Below the pieces are notes generated by a model. The model was not told where the DNA came from. It saw nothing but the letters and a program-made list of their open reading frames with translations, and searched no databases. This document shows, piece after piece, positions 45,670-55,535 of a stretch of DNA of 64,000 nucleotides. Source of the stretch: Paenibacillus aceti (GTDB lineage Bacteria > Bacillota > Bacilli > Paenibacillales > Paenibacillaceae); contig NZ_KZ987724.1 in assembly GCF_003614185.1 (NCBI RefSeq), positions 1,544,633 through 1,608,632 of the forward strand. Direction: 5' to 3'. Numbering within the stretch: position 1 is the stretch's first letter; every line of letters starts with the position of its first letter. A program made the translations under genes and the position numbers.

Positions 45670-46733
45670 AGCTCCCTCACTTCCTTACGTGATATATAGA
45701 GGAAGAAAGGTACGCCTATCAGGGCGATCAGGGCGCCGAGCGGCGTCTCATAGGGAGGATTGACCATCCTTGCCGCCAGATCTGCAAATACGACGAGCAG
45801 CGCGCCAAGCACTGCGGAGCAGGGAATAATCAAGCGATAATCCACGCCGACCAGCTTCCGCGTCAAATGCGGGATAATCAAGCCCACGAAGCCGACAGCG
45901 CCCACTACGGAGACGGCTGCACCAGCCAGAATCAGCACGATGATCGCGCCGACCAGCTTAACCGTTCCGCTACGCAGACCGAGCCCTTTGGCTACATCAT
46001 CGCCCAAGCTGAGCATCGTAATGGAACGGGACAGGAAAATCGCGCCGACGACAGCCACCAGCACCCAAGGGAACATAATCTTGAGCTGCAGCCAGGTCGT
46101 GCCCGCGACTCCGCCCGCATACCAGAAGGCTAAATCCTGCCCGATGCGGAAATATAGAGCGAGGCCCTCGCTAAGCGCCGACAGCAGCGCCGACACGGCC
46201 GCCCCGGCCAGCACCAGCCGCAGCGGTGTCAGTCCGCCCTTGACCATAGAGCCGATGCCATAGACCAGCCCTGCGCCGAGCCCTGCACCCAAGAAGGAAT
46301 ATAGAATCAGGTACAGGAACGGCAGACCAGGGAAGAAGGAGAAGCAGAGGGCTAGAGCGAATCCGGCACCGGCATTCAGACCGAGCAAGCCCGAATCCGC
46401 CAGTGGGTTACGCGTCATGCCCTGCATAATCGCACCAGCTACGGCGAAGGAAGTACCGACCATGGCCCCGCCGAGTACACGCGGCAGCCGCAGCTCCTGA
46501 ATAATCTGATGTTGTGTCAGGTCTGGATTATAATGAAAGATCGCCTCCCAGACTGTCGCGAACTTAATTTCCGCAGCCCCGAAGGAGATTGACAGGCCGA
46601 TGCTGAGGATCAGTGCAACGATGCCTCCGATCATGATCAGCGCTGCGGCCCAGGGTCGGGATCGAAGTGAGAATGATCTGGCCTGCTCATCATCTGGCTG
46701 CGTATAATCCATATCTATCTTGCTAAGACTCAT
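45666..46733 (-). CDS. Iron-siderophore ABC transporter permease (FecCD family)
   Basis: 355 aa. A soluble N-terminal tail of about 30 residues, then FecCD helices with AGAIMQGMTRNPLADSGLLG, NAGAGFALAL, VGFVGLIIPHLTRKLVG and PLGALIALIGVPFFLYISRK. Forms the heterodimeric channel with the downstream permease. Start at 46733 has only a GGTGG site. Confidence 0.92.
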   Translation of the reverse strand: MSLSKIDMDYTQPDDEQARSFSLRSRPWAAALIMIGGIVALILSIGLSISFGAAEIKFATVWEAIFHYNPDLTQHQIIQELRLPRVLGGAMVGTSFAVAGAIMQGMTRNPLADSGLLGLNAGAGFALALCFSFFPGLPFLYLILYSFLGAGLGAGLVYGIGSMVKGGLTPLRLVLAGAAVSALLSALSEGLALYFRIGQDLAFWYAGGVAGTTWLQLKIMFPWVLVAVVGAIFLSRSITMLSLGDDVAKGLGLRSGTVKLVGAIIVLILAGAAVSVVGAVGFVGLIIPHLTRKLVGVDYRLIIPCSAVLGALLVVFADLAARMVNPPYETPLGALIALIGVPFFLYISRKEVREL

Positions 46734-46775
46734 CTTTAAGCCACCTTACGTAACAGAATTGAAGCAATAGTATAA

Positions 46776-46799
46776 ATGGCCGCTCACCTAAGCGGCCAT
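46776..46799 (-). terminator. Hairpin between siderophore binding-protein and permease genes
   Basis: ATGGCCGCT pairs with AGCGGCCAT over a six-base loop, with a weak T-run. It probably limits read-through or protects the binding-protein mRNA so that it is made in excess. Confidence 0.7.
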
Positions 46800-46805
46800 C
46801 CATGC

Positions 46806-47819
46806 TTATTTTACCGACAGCAGACTATCCGAGATGAACTTCATCTGCGCTTCGAGCGAGACCGGATCATTGTATGTATCCGCGTTCGGATTCAGCTGAA
46901 ACACATGACCTGCCTTCACAGCGGGAAGCCCCTTCCAGACCGCGCTATCATAGACGATCTTAGGATCGCTTGAGTCCCCCGCCCAAGGGCAAGTAAAGAT
47001 GATGTCGCCCGCAAATTCCGGAAGCTTCTCCAGCGAAATTGAAGCCCAGCCGGCTCCGCTATCAATCGCCTCTTTCTGGGCTTCAGGCGGTGCCTTCAGG
47101 CCAAATTCATCATAGATGATCTCGCCGCCGCGGCCATAGTTATGACCAAATACATATAGCCCCTTGGCATAAGGATTGAGGATCGAGACGGTCTTGCTTC
47201 CGACTGCTGCTTCTACCTGCGGCTTCAGTTCATTGATCCTGGCTTCCCATTGATCCACCCAGTCCTTAGCTGCTTGCTCCTTATTCGTCAGCTTGCCGAA
47301 ATCGATAATCTGATCTTTATAATTCTTCTTGCCATAGTCGATAGCTACGACCGGCGCGATCTGCTCCAGCTGATCGATGCCCTCTGCACCTGTGAATGTG
47401 ATGATCAGATCGGGGTTAAGCTCAAGAATCTTCTCCGGTGAAGGATCGATCCCTACATTCTCTACCCCATCCAGTTTCCCTTCAAAATAAGGATTCTCCA
47501 TCGCTCCTGCCGATACACCTATGGGCTTCACTCCTAGCGCCAGGAAGTAACCGGTATAGAAATTCGTCAAATCGACGATTCGTTGCGGATTTCTCGGCAC
47601 TTCGATATCTCCGTTGCCTGCTTGGAAGATCACCGTCTCGGATTCTGTCGATTCCGAGCCCTGAGAGGCAGACGCCGCCGGAGCCGTGCCTGAAGTATTA
47701 CTGCTCTCTCCTGCTCCTGAAGGAGCGGAGTTCCCTGTGGTTTGCCCACATGCTGCCAACAGCACAGCCAGTCCTACCACCAAAATAAATAAAGAAAAAA
47801 GCCTTGAAGATTGACGCAA
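46806..47819 (-). CDS. Iron-siderophore binding lipoprotein (YfiY/FecB type)
   Basis: 337 aa from a TTG at 47819 with AGGGGTGG upstream. Signal peptide ending in lipobox LLAAC (Cys24), a Ser/Gly/Ala linker, then a class III binding fold: NPQRIVDLTNFYTGYFLALG, LNPDLIITFTGAEG, AWVDQWEARI-type helix and KAGHVFQLNPNADTYNDPVS. It delivers a ferric siderophore to the FecCD pair downstream. A Fur box precedes it. Confidence 0.92.
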   Translation of the reverse strand: MRQSSRLFSLFILVVGLAVLLAACGQTTGNSAPSGAGESSNTSGTAPAASASQGSESTESETVIFQAGNGDIEVPRNPQRIVDLTNFYTGYFLALGVKPIGVSAGAMENPYFEGKLDGVENVGIDPSPEKILELNPDLIITFTGAEGIDQLEQIAPVVAIDYGKKNYKDQIIDFGKLTNKEQAAKDWVDQWEARINELKPQVEAAVGSKTVSILNPYAKGLYVFGHNYGRGGEIIYDEFGLKAPPEAQKEAIDSGAGWASISLEKLPEFAGDIIFTCPWAGDSSDPKIVYDSAVWKGLPAVKAGHVFQLNPNADTYNDPVSLEAQMKFISDSLLSVK

Positions 47820-47844
47820 GTCTATCCACCCCTATATAGATGAT

Positions 47845-47863
47845 ATTGATAATCATTATCAAT
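47845..47863 (-). promoter_or_regulatory. Fur box of the siderophore uptake operon
   Basis: ATTGATAATCATTATCAAT matches the Fur 19-base consensus closely and lies 26 bases before the binding-protein start, extended by flanking TGATA/TATCA. Iron should repress the operon. Confidence 0.9.
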
Positions 47864-47950
47864 ATATCATGGGTTAAGTGCACATACAATTGTTTTTATG
47901 CGAATATTTCCAAGACGTCCGACATGAGTTTTATACATACACAAAAAAAA

Positions 47951-47985
47951 CCGTCTCAACCTACTGAAAGAATCGGCCAAGACGG
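47951..47985 (-). terminator. Terminator of the mannitol/PTS operon
   Basis: CCGTCTCAACC pairs with GGCCAAGACGG (with G-U pairs), followed on the minus strand by eight T. It lies 16 bases after the HPr gene. Confidence 0.9.
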
Positions 47986-48000
47986 CTGTCTATGATTCAT

Positions 48001-48264
48001 CTATTCCTCGTAAATTTGCGTTAGCATCCGGCCAAGCTCCTGAAAGGCCTGCCCTTCTTGCTCCCCATCGACCTCAAGTCTAATCTCATCCCCGGCCGAG
48101 ATGCCAAGGGTCAACAGCCCGAGCGGACTTTTCCCATTCGCTTGCTTATCACCTTTATATAGAGTCACCTGACAAGGGAATGAATGGGCCTTCTCTGCGA
48201 AGGATTTAGAGGGTCGTGCATGAAACCCCTGGGGGTGAATAACTGTGAAAATCTGCGATATCAT
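48001..48264 (-). CDS. HPr-family phosphocarrier protein
   Basis: 87 aa. The phospho-acceptor His15 is in GFHARPS, as in HPr. Ser46 of the regulatory site is kept (NGKSPLGLLTLG), but the following residues are Pro47-Leu48 instead of the usual Ile/Met that contact HPr kinase and CcpA. The start overlaps the EI stop (ATGA). Last gene of the mannitol operon. It may be a mannitol-dedicated HPr with weaker regulatory phosphorylation; a second general HPr is expected elsewhere. Confidence 0.9.
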   Translation of the reverse strand: MISQIFTVIHPQGFHARPSKSFAEKAHSFPCQVTLYKGDKQANGKSPLGLLTLGISAGDEIRLEVDGEQEGQAFQELGRMLTQIYEE

Positions 48265-49991
48265 AGCTTCGCTTCACTCCTAAGCTGGTCATTTACGAAA
48301 TCAAGTACCTCGGATTGACTGCTCATGTTCAATGTTTGTACAGCAAGCCGTGACCACTCCTGCCTGGATAATCGGGACAACAGTTCCCGTGCAGGAAGCA
48401 CGGATGATGCGCTCATGCTGAACTCATGCAAGCCGAATCCTAGTAGCAGCGGGATGGCCGAAGCATCCCCTGCCATTTCTCCACACATCCCCACCCATTT
48501 ACCGTGTCGATCCGCAGCTTGGATGACGAGCTGTATGATACGAAGGATCACAGGATGATGCGGCTGGTATAGATAGGAGACAGATTCGTTCATCCGGTCC
48601 GCAGCCATCGTATATTGAATCAGATCATTAGTCCCTATGCTGAAGAAATCTACCTCTTGCGCTAATAGATCCGCAGCAAGGGCTGCAGCCGGAGTCTCGA
48701 TCATGATACCGATCTCAAACTCACTTGAGACCACGACTCCCTGTTGTACTAGACGAACCCGTTCTTCATCCAAGATCCGCTTGGCTTCACGTAGCTCGCT
48801 CAATATGGATATCATCGGGAACATAATACCCAACTTCCCATGCGCGCTTGCCCTGAGTAGTGCTCTTAGCTGCGTACGGAACAGTTCCTCCCGATCCAGA
48901 CAGAGACGGATCGCCCGCAGACCGAGGAACGGATTCATTTCTTGCGGTAGCTGCATATAACTTAGCTCTTTGTCTCCCCCGATGTCGAGAGTTCGGATGA
49001 CCACTCGTTTCCCGTTCATTTTCTCCAAAACATGCTTATAGACAGAATATTGCTCCTCCTCCGAAGGAAACGTTGAGCGCCCCATATAGAGGAACTCTGT
49101 TCGGAACAATCCGATCCCGTCGGCTCCATTAGCCAAAACCTTCTCCAAATCATCGATCCCGCCGATATTCCCGGCCAATTCCACCTGAACTCCATCCGCA
49201 GTCAACGAGGGACGATCTATATAGCTTTTCATTCGAGATACATCCTCTTCATATTTACGCTTACGCTCCGAATAATCTTCCATCTGGTTAGGTGAGGGGT
49301 TCACAATAATCTTGCCACTCGTTGCATCCAAAATAACGGTGTCACCTGTTCTGATATGTGACGCATCGGTTCCCGCACCAACGACAGCTGCAAGCTCCAG
49401 CGAGCGAGCCATGATGGCAGAATGAGATGTATGGCTGCCGATTTCCGTAACAAAGCCACGTACATAATCCATGTTCAATTGGGCTGTATCCGATGGGGTT
49501 AGATCCTTGGCAAACAGGATGGCCTCGTTGCTCAGCTCCGAGAGCGCATGATGTTCACGGCCCTCCAGCTTACTGATCACACGCCTTGTAATATCCTCGA
49601 CATCTGCTGCCCGCTCGCGCAGCATTTCATTGTCCATCGACCGCAGTGCGTCCATGATCGCTGCCGCTACTTCATACAGGGCAAATTCCGCGCAGACGCC
49701 CTCGCTCTCGATCCGGGCCAATGCCGCATCGGTCAATTCCGGATCATCGAGCAGAAATAGATGCGCTTCGAATATCTCTGCCTTCTGTGAGCCCAAGCGC
49801 TCAAGGGTCTGTATCCTGATCCGATCGATATCGGCCTTTGCGGATTCAACCGCTTCTTTTAGACGCTGAATCTCGGCAGCTCTGTCTTCAATCTCTTTAC
49901 GCGGTGGTATGGATTCATCCATGTCCAGCCGGTAAGCCTTCGCAATAGCAATCCCTGGTGAAGCAGGTACGCCCGTCAGTAAATGGCTCAT
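48261..49991 (-). CDS. PTS enzyme I (phosphoenolpyruvate-protein phosphotransferase)
   Basis: 576 aa, full length for EI. N-terminal domain GVPASPGIAIAKAYRL, active His in GSHTSHSAIMARS, PEP-binding TIM barrel (DGIGLFRTEFLYMGR; MGRSTFPSEEEQ; FFSIGTNDLIQYTMAADRMN; GMCGEMAGD with its catalytic Cys). It takes phosphate from PEP and gives it to HPr. It lies 59 bases after mtlD, with AGGAGG before the ATG. Having EI and HPr genes inside a sugar-specific operon is less common than a separate ptsHI. Confidence 0.93.
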   Translation of the reverse strand: MSHLLTGVPASPGIAIAKAYRLDMDESIPPRKEIEDRAAEIQRLKEAVESAKADIDRIRIQTLERLGSQKAEIFEAHLFLLDDPELTDAALARIESEGVCAEFALYEVAAAIMDALRSMDNEMLRERAADVEDITRRVISKLEGREHHALSELSNEAILFAKDLTPSDTAQLNMDYVRGFVTEIGSHTSHSAIMARSLELAAVVGAGTDASHIRTGDTVILDATSGKIIVNPSPNQMEDYSERKRKYEEDVSRMKSYIDRPSLTADGVQVELAGNIGGIDDLEKVLANGADGIGLFRTEFLYMGRSTFPSEEEQYSVYKHVLEKMNGKRVVIRTLDIGGDKELSYMQLPQEMNPFLGLRAIRLCLDREELFRTQLRALLRASAHGKLGIMFPMISILSELREAKRILDEERVRLVQQGVVVSSEFEIGIMIETPAAALAADLLAQEVDFFSIGTNDLIQYTMAADRMNESVSYLYQPHHPVILRIIQLVIQAADRHGKWVGMCGEMAGDASAIPLLLGFGLHEFSMSASSVLPARELLSRLSRQEWSRLAVQTLNMSSQSEVLDFVNDQLRSEAKL

Positions 49992-50050
49992 TCCAATCCC
50001 TCCTAGTGTTTGATGACCCTTCTATTTCCCGGTCAGCTTATCTTCTCTAT

Positions 50051-51187
50051 TTATTTCTCATAGGCTTCCATGACGGATTGAGTCAATTCATGCTCTGTGC
50101 TAAGCCCGCTGATCTCGGCAAAGGCTTGGCGGACACCCTTCTCTGCAATCAAATCCTGTAACTTCATCGCCTCAGCATCCCCGGCATAATCGAACTTGAG
50201 CGCAAGCGCCATGACCCTGGCCAGATGCCGGATATCCCCGCCCTGTTTCCAAGCCTTAAGCGCCGGTCGAACTAATCGATCCTCTGGCGACAGCTTGCGG
50301 ATTGGTGAACGCCCGACCCTCACGATATCATCGCTTAGACGCGGATTGCGGAACCGCTCCATAATATTGCGAATATAGGCCTTATGTTCTTCTTCCTTGA
50401 AGCCGTATGCCCCTACCAGCATACTTCCCGTCTCCTGCAGCGCACCGTTCACCAGATCGATGACCTCCTCATCCTCCGCCGCCTCCAGAATCGTTGAGTA
50501 TCCTTTACGATAGCCGGCGTAAGCCGTGCTGCAATGACCGGTATTTACCGTGAAGAGCTTACGCTCAATATAGGGAATCAAATCATCCACATAATGAGCC
50601 CCGTTAATTTCCTTCGTGCCGGGAAACATTTCCCGCCGATCGATGACCCACTCATAGAACGGCTCCACCGTAACATCAAGTGGATTTCCATGATGCTGAA
50701 GAGGGACGATCCGATCCACAGCCGAGTCTGGAAAAGCAACCAACGCAGCTGCCGTTTCTTGTTCTTTTGCGGATAACAGGGCCATAACCTGCTCTTTTAA
50801 CTGTGTACTCGACCCGATTGCATTTTCGCAAGCAATGATGTGAAGTGGAGATCCGCCACGCTCCATACGTAATTTAATTCCGGCAGCAATGCCTGGGGCA
50901 ATATGCTTCAGGGTCGTTACCCCCACTGCTGTCGTAATCAGATCGGCCGAAGCGACCTCTTCTGCAACTGCGACGGGATTACGGCCATCGATAGCACTGA
51001 CCCCCTCTACCTTAATGCGCTGCTCCGATTCATCCGCAATCATAACTTCGTAACCTTTGTGCTCCTGCAGGGCCTGAACGAGCGCCTCATTCACATCCGA
51101 GAAGACGACCTCATACCCCGCCTTGGACAATAACAGACCGATAAATCCTCTGCCGATATTGCCTGCACCAAAATGAAGAGCCTTCAT
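50051..51187 (-). CDS. mtlD: Mannitol-1-phosphate 5-dehydrogenase
   Basis: 378 aa. N-terminal NAD motif FGAGNIGRGFIG, then AVDRIVPLQHHGNPLDV-type segment, and the active region NTGHCSTAYAGY with KxxxxNxxH-related residues of the long-chain mannitol dehydrogenase family. It converts mannitol 1-phosphate to fructose 6-phosphate. The ATG overlaps the mtlF stop. Confidence 0.95.
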   Translation of the reverse strand: MKALHFGAGNIGRGFIGLLLSKAGYEVVFSDVNEALVQALQEHKGYEVMIADESEQRIKVEGVSAIDGRNPVAVAEEVASADLITTAVGVTTLKHIAPGIAAGIKLRMERGGSPLHIIACENAIGSSTQLKEQVMALLSAKEQETAAALVAFPDSAVDRIVPLQHHGNPLDVTVEPFYEWVIDRREMFPGTKEINGAHYVDDLIPYIERKLFTVNTGHCSTAYAGYRKGYSTILEAAEDEEVIDLVNGALQETGSMLVGAYGFKEEEHKAYIRNIMERFRNPRLSDDIVRVGRSPIRKLSPEDRLVRPALKAWKQGGDIRHLARVMALALKFDYAGDAEAMKLQDLIAEKGVRQAFAEISGLSTEHELTQSVMEAYEK

Positions 51188-51621
51188 TCCTCGATCCCGC
51201 TTTCAAAGATCGTTAAAATCTCTTCCGCTGAAGTGGCAGTACGAAGGCTCTCCATGCTGTCCTCATCTGAACAGACCATAGCGATGCTGGTCAGAATCCC
51301 CATATGCTCGCCCCGTTGCGCTGCGACGCCTACTACCAATACTGCGGGTTCATCACCACCAAAGTCGACGCCCTCGGGAATTTGCAGCACGGCAAGTCCG
51401 GTAGACTTGATCAATACTTTGGACTCATTCGTACCATGAGGAATCGCCAATCCTGAGCCCATATAAGTTGATAGGTTATCCTCACGTTCCATCATTTTCT
51501 CAATATAGTCCTGCTCCACATGACCGGTATCCACTAGCATTTGACCAACTAAGCGAATAGCTTCGTACTTATCCGATACCTTCACGTTTAATCGAATTTG
51601 CTCTGCGGATAAAATACTCAT
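51184..51621 (-). CDS. mtlF: Mannitol PTS EIIA component
   Basis: 145 aa. The phosphorylation site is His62 in GLAIPHGTNE. It passes phosphate from HPr to the EIIB domain of MtlA. Starts seven bases after the mtlR stop; part of the ribosome site (GGAGAGAG) lies in the end of mtlR. Confidence 0.94.
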   Translation of the reverse strand: MSILSAEQIRLNVKVSDKYEAIRLVGQMLVDTGHVEQDYIEKMMEREDNLSTYMGSGLAIPHGTNESKVLIKSTGLAVLQIPEGVDFGGDEPAVLVVGVAAQRGEHMGILTSIAMVCSDEDSMESLRTATSAEEILTIFESGIEE

Positions 51622-51627
51622 CGATGA

Positions 51628-53775
51628 TCACTCTCTCTCCAATTTATCTATTAAATAAGTGCGGAGATGGGCAGACATCAATGCTCTGATTTCCTGCTCC
51701 TGCCCTCCCGCAAGCGCTTCCATGATTTCTCTATCTAACAAGCTAGCACTGATCTCGCTTAACACCTCAATGCTCTCCCGCGATAATTGTCTCGGTGCCA
51801 GCATGAGTAGAAACCTCGACAGCTCTACAGATTCTGCTTCCCCCATCTTGAAGCTGTGATCTAGCTCAAACAGCATAAGAACAGGTTTCTTCACCGTATC
51901 TGACCGAGTATGAAAGAGAGCCAGCTCCGTTCCGGGAATAAGCTGGGTTCCATGCTGCTCCCGTTCGAACAACCGTCTTGCTACAAGATCAGGGTCTTCC
52001 AACACTTCCTTAAGCTGCGGGTGGAAGCAGGCGGCCTGCAGCCATTTCATTAAACTCGGCACACCGCTAATTTCTAAGCGAATGACCCGGAAAGCCTCCA
52101 GAAGCTTGATGCTCAGCTGTACACTCTTGTTGAGATAGCGCAATTCCTCTAGGCCAGCTATTCCCGCCGTTCGGTGTTGGACATCTGTCGGCTTCGTAGC
52201 CGAGTGCAGCTCATCATCCGCCCCTGGATGCAGCAATGGATCAGGCAATAGCTTATCTACAGACTGCTGGAAGCCTCGCTCTCGAATGTAATTCCGCAGT
52301 TGCTCCGTCTCCTCATCACTAAGCAGCGGACTCAGCTTCAAATATTGACCCTTGCGCAGCGGCAGATCGACCGTACTGATGAGCAGATCATAAGTCGAGC
52401 TTGGAATCCGAACGGCCTCATACCATGAAGCCTGCTCCACGATGTTAATCTGCGGGAATTCCTTGCGAAGTCGCACTGCCAGCAGCCTTGAGGAACCGAT
52501 CCCGCTCGTGCAGACGATAACCGCGCGTATATTCCGGCGGGTCTGCCCCATACGTTCCCGAGAAGCTCCAAAATGCATGACGAGAAAGGCAACTTCCTCA
52601 TCCGGGATATCCTTGTCTGGAAATGCCGCATCAGCAGCCTGACGGACACGATCGAACAATTCTGAGTACTCCTTGCGGATCATATCCAGCAATGGGTTTC
52701 GAATACGTTGTCCCGCGACGATCCGTTCCAACGCAGCCGTCAGATGAATGAATAATCCATCCCTTAGCGAACGGTCTGCTATATAATCCTGGTCATCCAA
52801 TTCCGCCATATAATGAATGAGCGATCTGATCGCTCTAACCAGCTCCAAATCATCGGCGGGCAATAATTCATTCGAGGAGCCGCTCGCTTTCTCCAAGAGA
52901 ATAGCCGTATATGTTAGCTCAGCTGCCGAGTATTCCAGACGCAGTGATTCGCCAAGCTGTTTACATAAACCATCGACTGCAGCGCTATGTGCTATTGGCA
53001 TTCCCTGTCTGCTATGGATCATCCGAGCGGCCTCCACTTCACTGACTGCCCTTCCAGCCTGAATGCGGTAAGCAGCGATTGACAGATGAATCAACAGGTC
53101 GGTATACGCCTCTTCACTGAAGGGTTCCTCCAGCGCCTGCTCCTCCCATTTCCACAGGATCTCTTCGATGATTTTGATAGAGTCAACGCCAGCCATCGAT
53201 GCGACCCGGCTATCTACCGGATGGAGCGGGCGCTGCTCCACGCCGGTGATTAATGACAAGTCATCCAATCGGACACCCACGAGATTTCGAATCGCTTCGC
53301 GGAGCGAAGGCTCGGAGCCCTTGATCTCAACTCCATAGCCACGCCGCCTGATTAGACGAAGCTTCTGCTTGCCAATCCAATCGGTCAGATCATCCAGATC
53401 TGCGGCAATGGTCGAGACGGTTACCCTCATCTCATGAGCCAGCGTATACAGTTTGATCGGTTCGTCGGAAGCTAACAGTCTATAGAGCAGGAAGATCCGG
53501 CGCTCATCCGCTGAGTACTCCACATTGAATGGGGTAAGAAGCTCCGACTTGATGTTCTCCAGCCGTTCGGGCTCCCCGTCCAGACTTAGACCCGAGCCCG
53601 CTTTCCGGTGAAGCCTGATCCCTCTACGATGCAGATAGCTCTCTACCGCGTCCAGCTCCCTATGAACTGTCCGGGGACTGACACGAATGCTCCGGGCAAT
53701 CTCGGCAACCGTGGACTCATACGGACTGCGTAGGAGCAAATCGAGGATCTGTCTCATGCGATGCGTGATTTCCAT
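51628..53775 (-). CDS. mtlR: Mannitol operon activator with two PRDs, EIIB- and EIIA-like domains
   Basis: 715 aa from the ATG at 53775 (GGAGGC seven bases upstream). Order: helix-turn-helix (VAEIARSIRVSPRTVHREL), a second HTH_11-like region (YTLAHEMRVTVSTIAADL), PRD1 about 190-300, PRD2 about 300-410 with His-containing FLVMHFGASRERM, EIIB-Gat-like CTSGIGSSRLLAVRLRKEF with its cysteine, and a C-terminal EIIA-Mtl-like domain (TELALFHTRSD). Its activity should be set by PTS phosphorylation at PRD, EIIB and EIIA sites, as for MtlR of Bacillus. Confidence 0.92.
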   Translation of the reverse strand: MEITHRMRQILDLLLRSPYESTVAEIARSIRVSPRTVHRELDAVESYLHRRGIRLHRKAGSGLSLDGEPERLENIKSELLTPFNVEYSADERRIFLLYRLLASDEPIKLYTLAHEMRVTVSTIAADLDDLTDWIGKQKLRLIRRRGYGVEIKGSEPSLREAIRNLVGVRLDDLSLITGVEQRPLHPVDSRVASMAGVDSIKIIEEILWKWEEQALEEPFSEEAYTDLLIHLSIAAYRIQAGRAVSEVEAARMIHSRQGMPIAHSAAVDGLCKQLGESLRLEYSAAELTYTAILLEKASGSSNELLPADDLELVRAIRSLIHYMAELDDQDYIADRSLRDGLFIHLTAALERIVAGQRIRNPLLDMIRKEYSELFDRVRQAADAAFPDKDIPDEEVAFLVMHFGASRERMGQTRRNIRAVIVCTSGIGSSRLLAVRLRKEFPQINIVEQASWYEAVRIPSSTYDLLISTVDLPLRKGQYLKLSPLLSDEETEQLRNYIRERGFQQSVDKLLPDPLLHPGADDELHSATKPTDVQHRTAGIAGLEELRYLNKSVQLSIKLLEAFRVIRLEISGVPSLMKWLQAACFHPQLKEVLEDPDLVARRLFEREQHGTQLIPGTELALFHTRSDTVKKPVLMLFELDHSFKMGEAESVELSRFLLMLAPRQLSRESIEVLSEISASLLDREIMEALAGGQEQEIRALMSAHLRTYLIDKLERE

Positions 53776-53854
53776 AGATAATGCCTCCAAAAGCGACCGC
53801 AAGCGCTAAGATGCCATTCATACAAGCACTCCCTTTGCCTTACGGATTCTGATG

Positions 53855-55317
53855 TTATTTCAATCGTTCGACAAGCACGTCATACTCAGGACTCTTCAGA
53901 AAATTGTCGATGGAGATATGCTCCGCCTGCGGTGCTATTCCTCGGGCACGATCCGTTAGTGTTTTATGGGTAACGACAATATCTGCATCCGCGGGAATGT
54001 CGCTGATCGCCATATTGCTTACTTCGATCGGCGAGCCGACGGACTTCATCTTCTTGCGCAAAATAGAAGCGCCCATCGCACTCGAGCCCATGCCGGCATC
54101 GCAAGCAAAAATAATTTTACGAACCTCATCTTTGCTCTTTTGCCCCCCGGAATCTTCAATGGCTACACCGGCGCTGGCTTCTCTAGCTCCAGCTCCACTT
54201 GCAGCCAATGAACCAGCAGCCTTCATATCCTTCACACGCTGGGTTGCCTCCTCCAGACCATCCCGATCCTCTTCTTGTCTCTTATCCGTCTTCAGCAGAA
54301 GTGCAGAAACGCCAAAGGAGACAATCGAGGCAGTGATGACGCCACCCAGCACCGGGATAAGCTCACCGCGCGGCGCCATAGCCAGATAGGCGATGATACT
54401 TCCCGGAGAAGGTGGACCGACCAGTCCAGCATTCATCATTGAGAAGGTGAGCGTGCCTGTTATGCCACCGGCGATCGCAGCCAGAATCAGCCGAGGCTTC
54501 ATCAGGATATACGGGAAATAAATTTCATGAATCCACCGAAGAAATGGATGATCGCAGCGCCTGATGCCGACTGCCTGGCAGTACCACGACCGAAGAACAT
54601 ATAGGCTAGTAAAATGCCGAGCCCTGGGCCAGGGTTGGATTCCAGCATGAACAGGATCGATTTGCCTGCAGTCTGCGCTTGCTCAATCGCGATCGGACTA
54701 AGAACGCCATGATTGATCGCGTTGTTGAGGAATAGAATCTTGGCCGGCTCGATGAGAATATTGACTAGCGGAATCAGATGATGGTTGACTAACAACTCAA
54801 CACCAGCCGAGAGAGCGCTGGTGACCGCTTCGATAATCCGCCCCATGACCGAGTAAGAGATCAGCACAAGCCCGCCGCCGATAATACCTAGTGAGAAGTT
54901 GTTGACTAACATTTCAAAGCCGGATTTAATCTTGCCTTCTACGGCTCTATCGAATTTCTTAAGAACCCAGGCGGCCCCGGGTCCAACAGCCATAGCCCCA
55001 AGGAACATTGGAATGTCTGTACCGATGATCACACCCATCGTGACTAAAGCACCGATTACGCCGCCGCGCTGCTTGTGCACCATCGTGCCCCCGGTGTAGC
55101 CGATTAAGAGCGGGAGCAGATACTTGATCATCGGATCAACGAGCTTGGCTAAATACTCATTTGGAATCCAGCCTGTTGGTATGAACAGAGCCGTAATCAA
55201 GCCCCAGGCGATGAACGCCCCGATATTCGGCATCACCATGCCACTTAGAAAACGTCCGAACTTCTGCACCCCCACTCGTGCCGATCCGGACGCAGAGGAA
55301 GATGTTGTTTGGGCCAT
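53855..55317 (-). pseudogene. mtlA: Mannitol PTS EIICB (MtlA), split by a frameshift
   Basis: The first frame (55317-54502) encodes the EIIC membrane domain ([40 protein letters not shown], the substrate-binding region) and goes off after AAIIHFFGG. In the other frame the family sequence continues [18 protein letters not shown], through AYLAMAPRGELIPVLGGVIT, to the EIIB domain with ACDAGMGSSAMGAS and its phospho-cysteine, stopping at 53855. Adding one A near 54531 (GGATTCATG to GGAATTCATG) restores a 487-residue MtlA of normal length. It could be a real inactivation or a sequence error. GGGAGG precedes the ATG. Confidence 0.88.
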
Positions 55318-55414
55318 ATGACAGCCTCCCTATATTTTTTTGCCGAACGATTATACATAATTTACCGCTCGCCATGTATCTATCGTATTGAACATCAGAG
55401 GCATACTCAACAAA

Positions 55415-55430
55415 ATGAAAACGCTATATT
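55415..55430 (-). promoter_or_regulatory. Candidate cre site upstream of mtlA
   Basis: ATGAAAACGCTATATT shares the TGAAAACGCT half of the CcpA operator but lacks the closing CA. It lies about 100 bases before mtlA. Confidence 0.35.
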
Positions 55431-55535
55431 GTCAGCATACTTCCTGACAACAGTTCACTAATCCACCTCCAAACCTTGGTAATAAAGCTTTCTAAAATGT
55501 GTGAATTCAATCACAATTATGCAAAAAAAAGAAAA

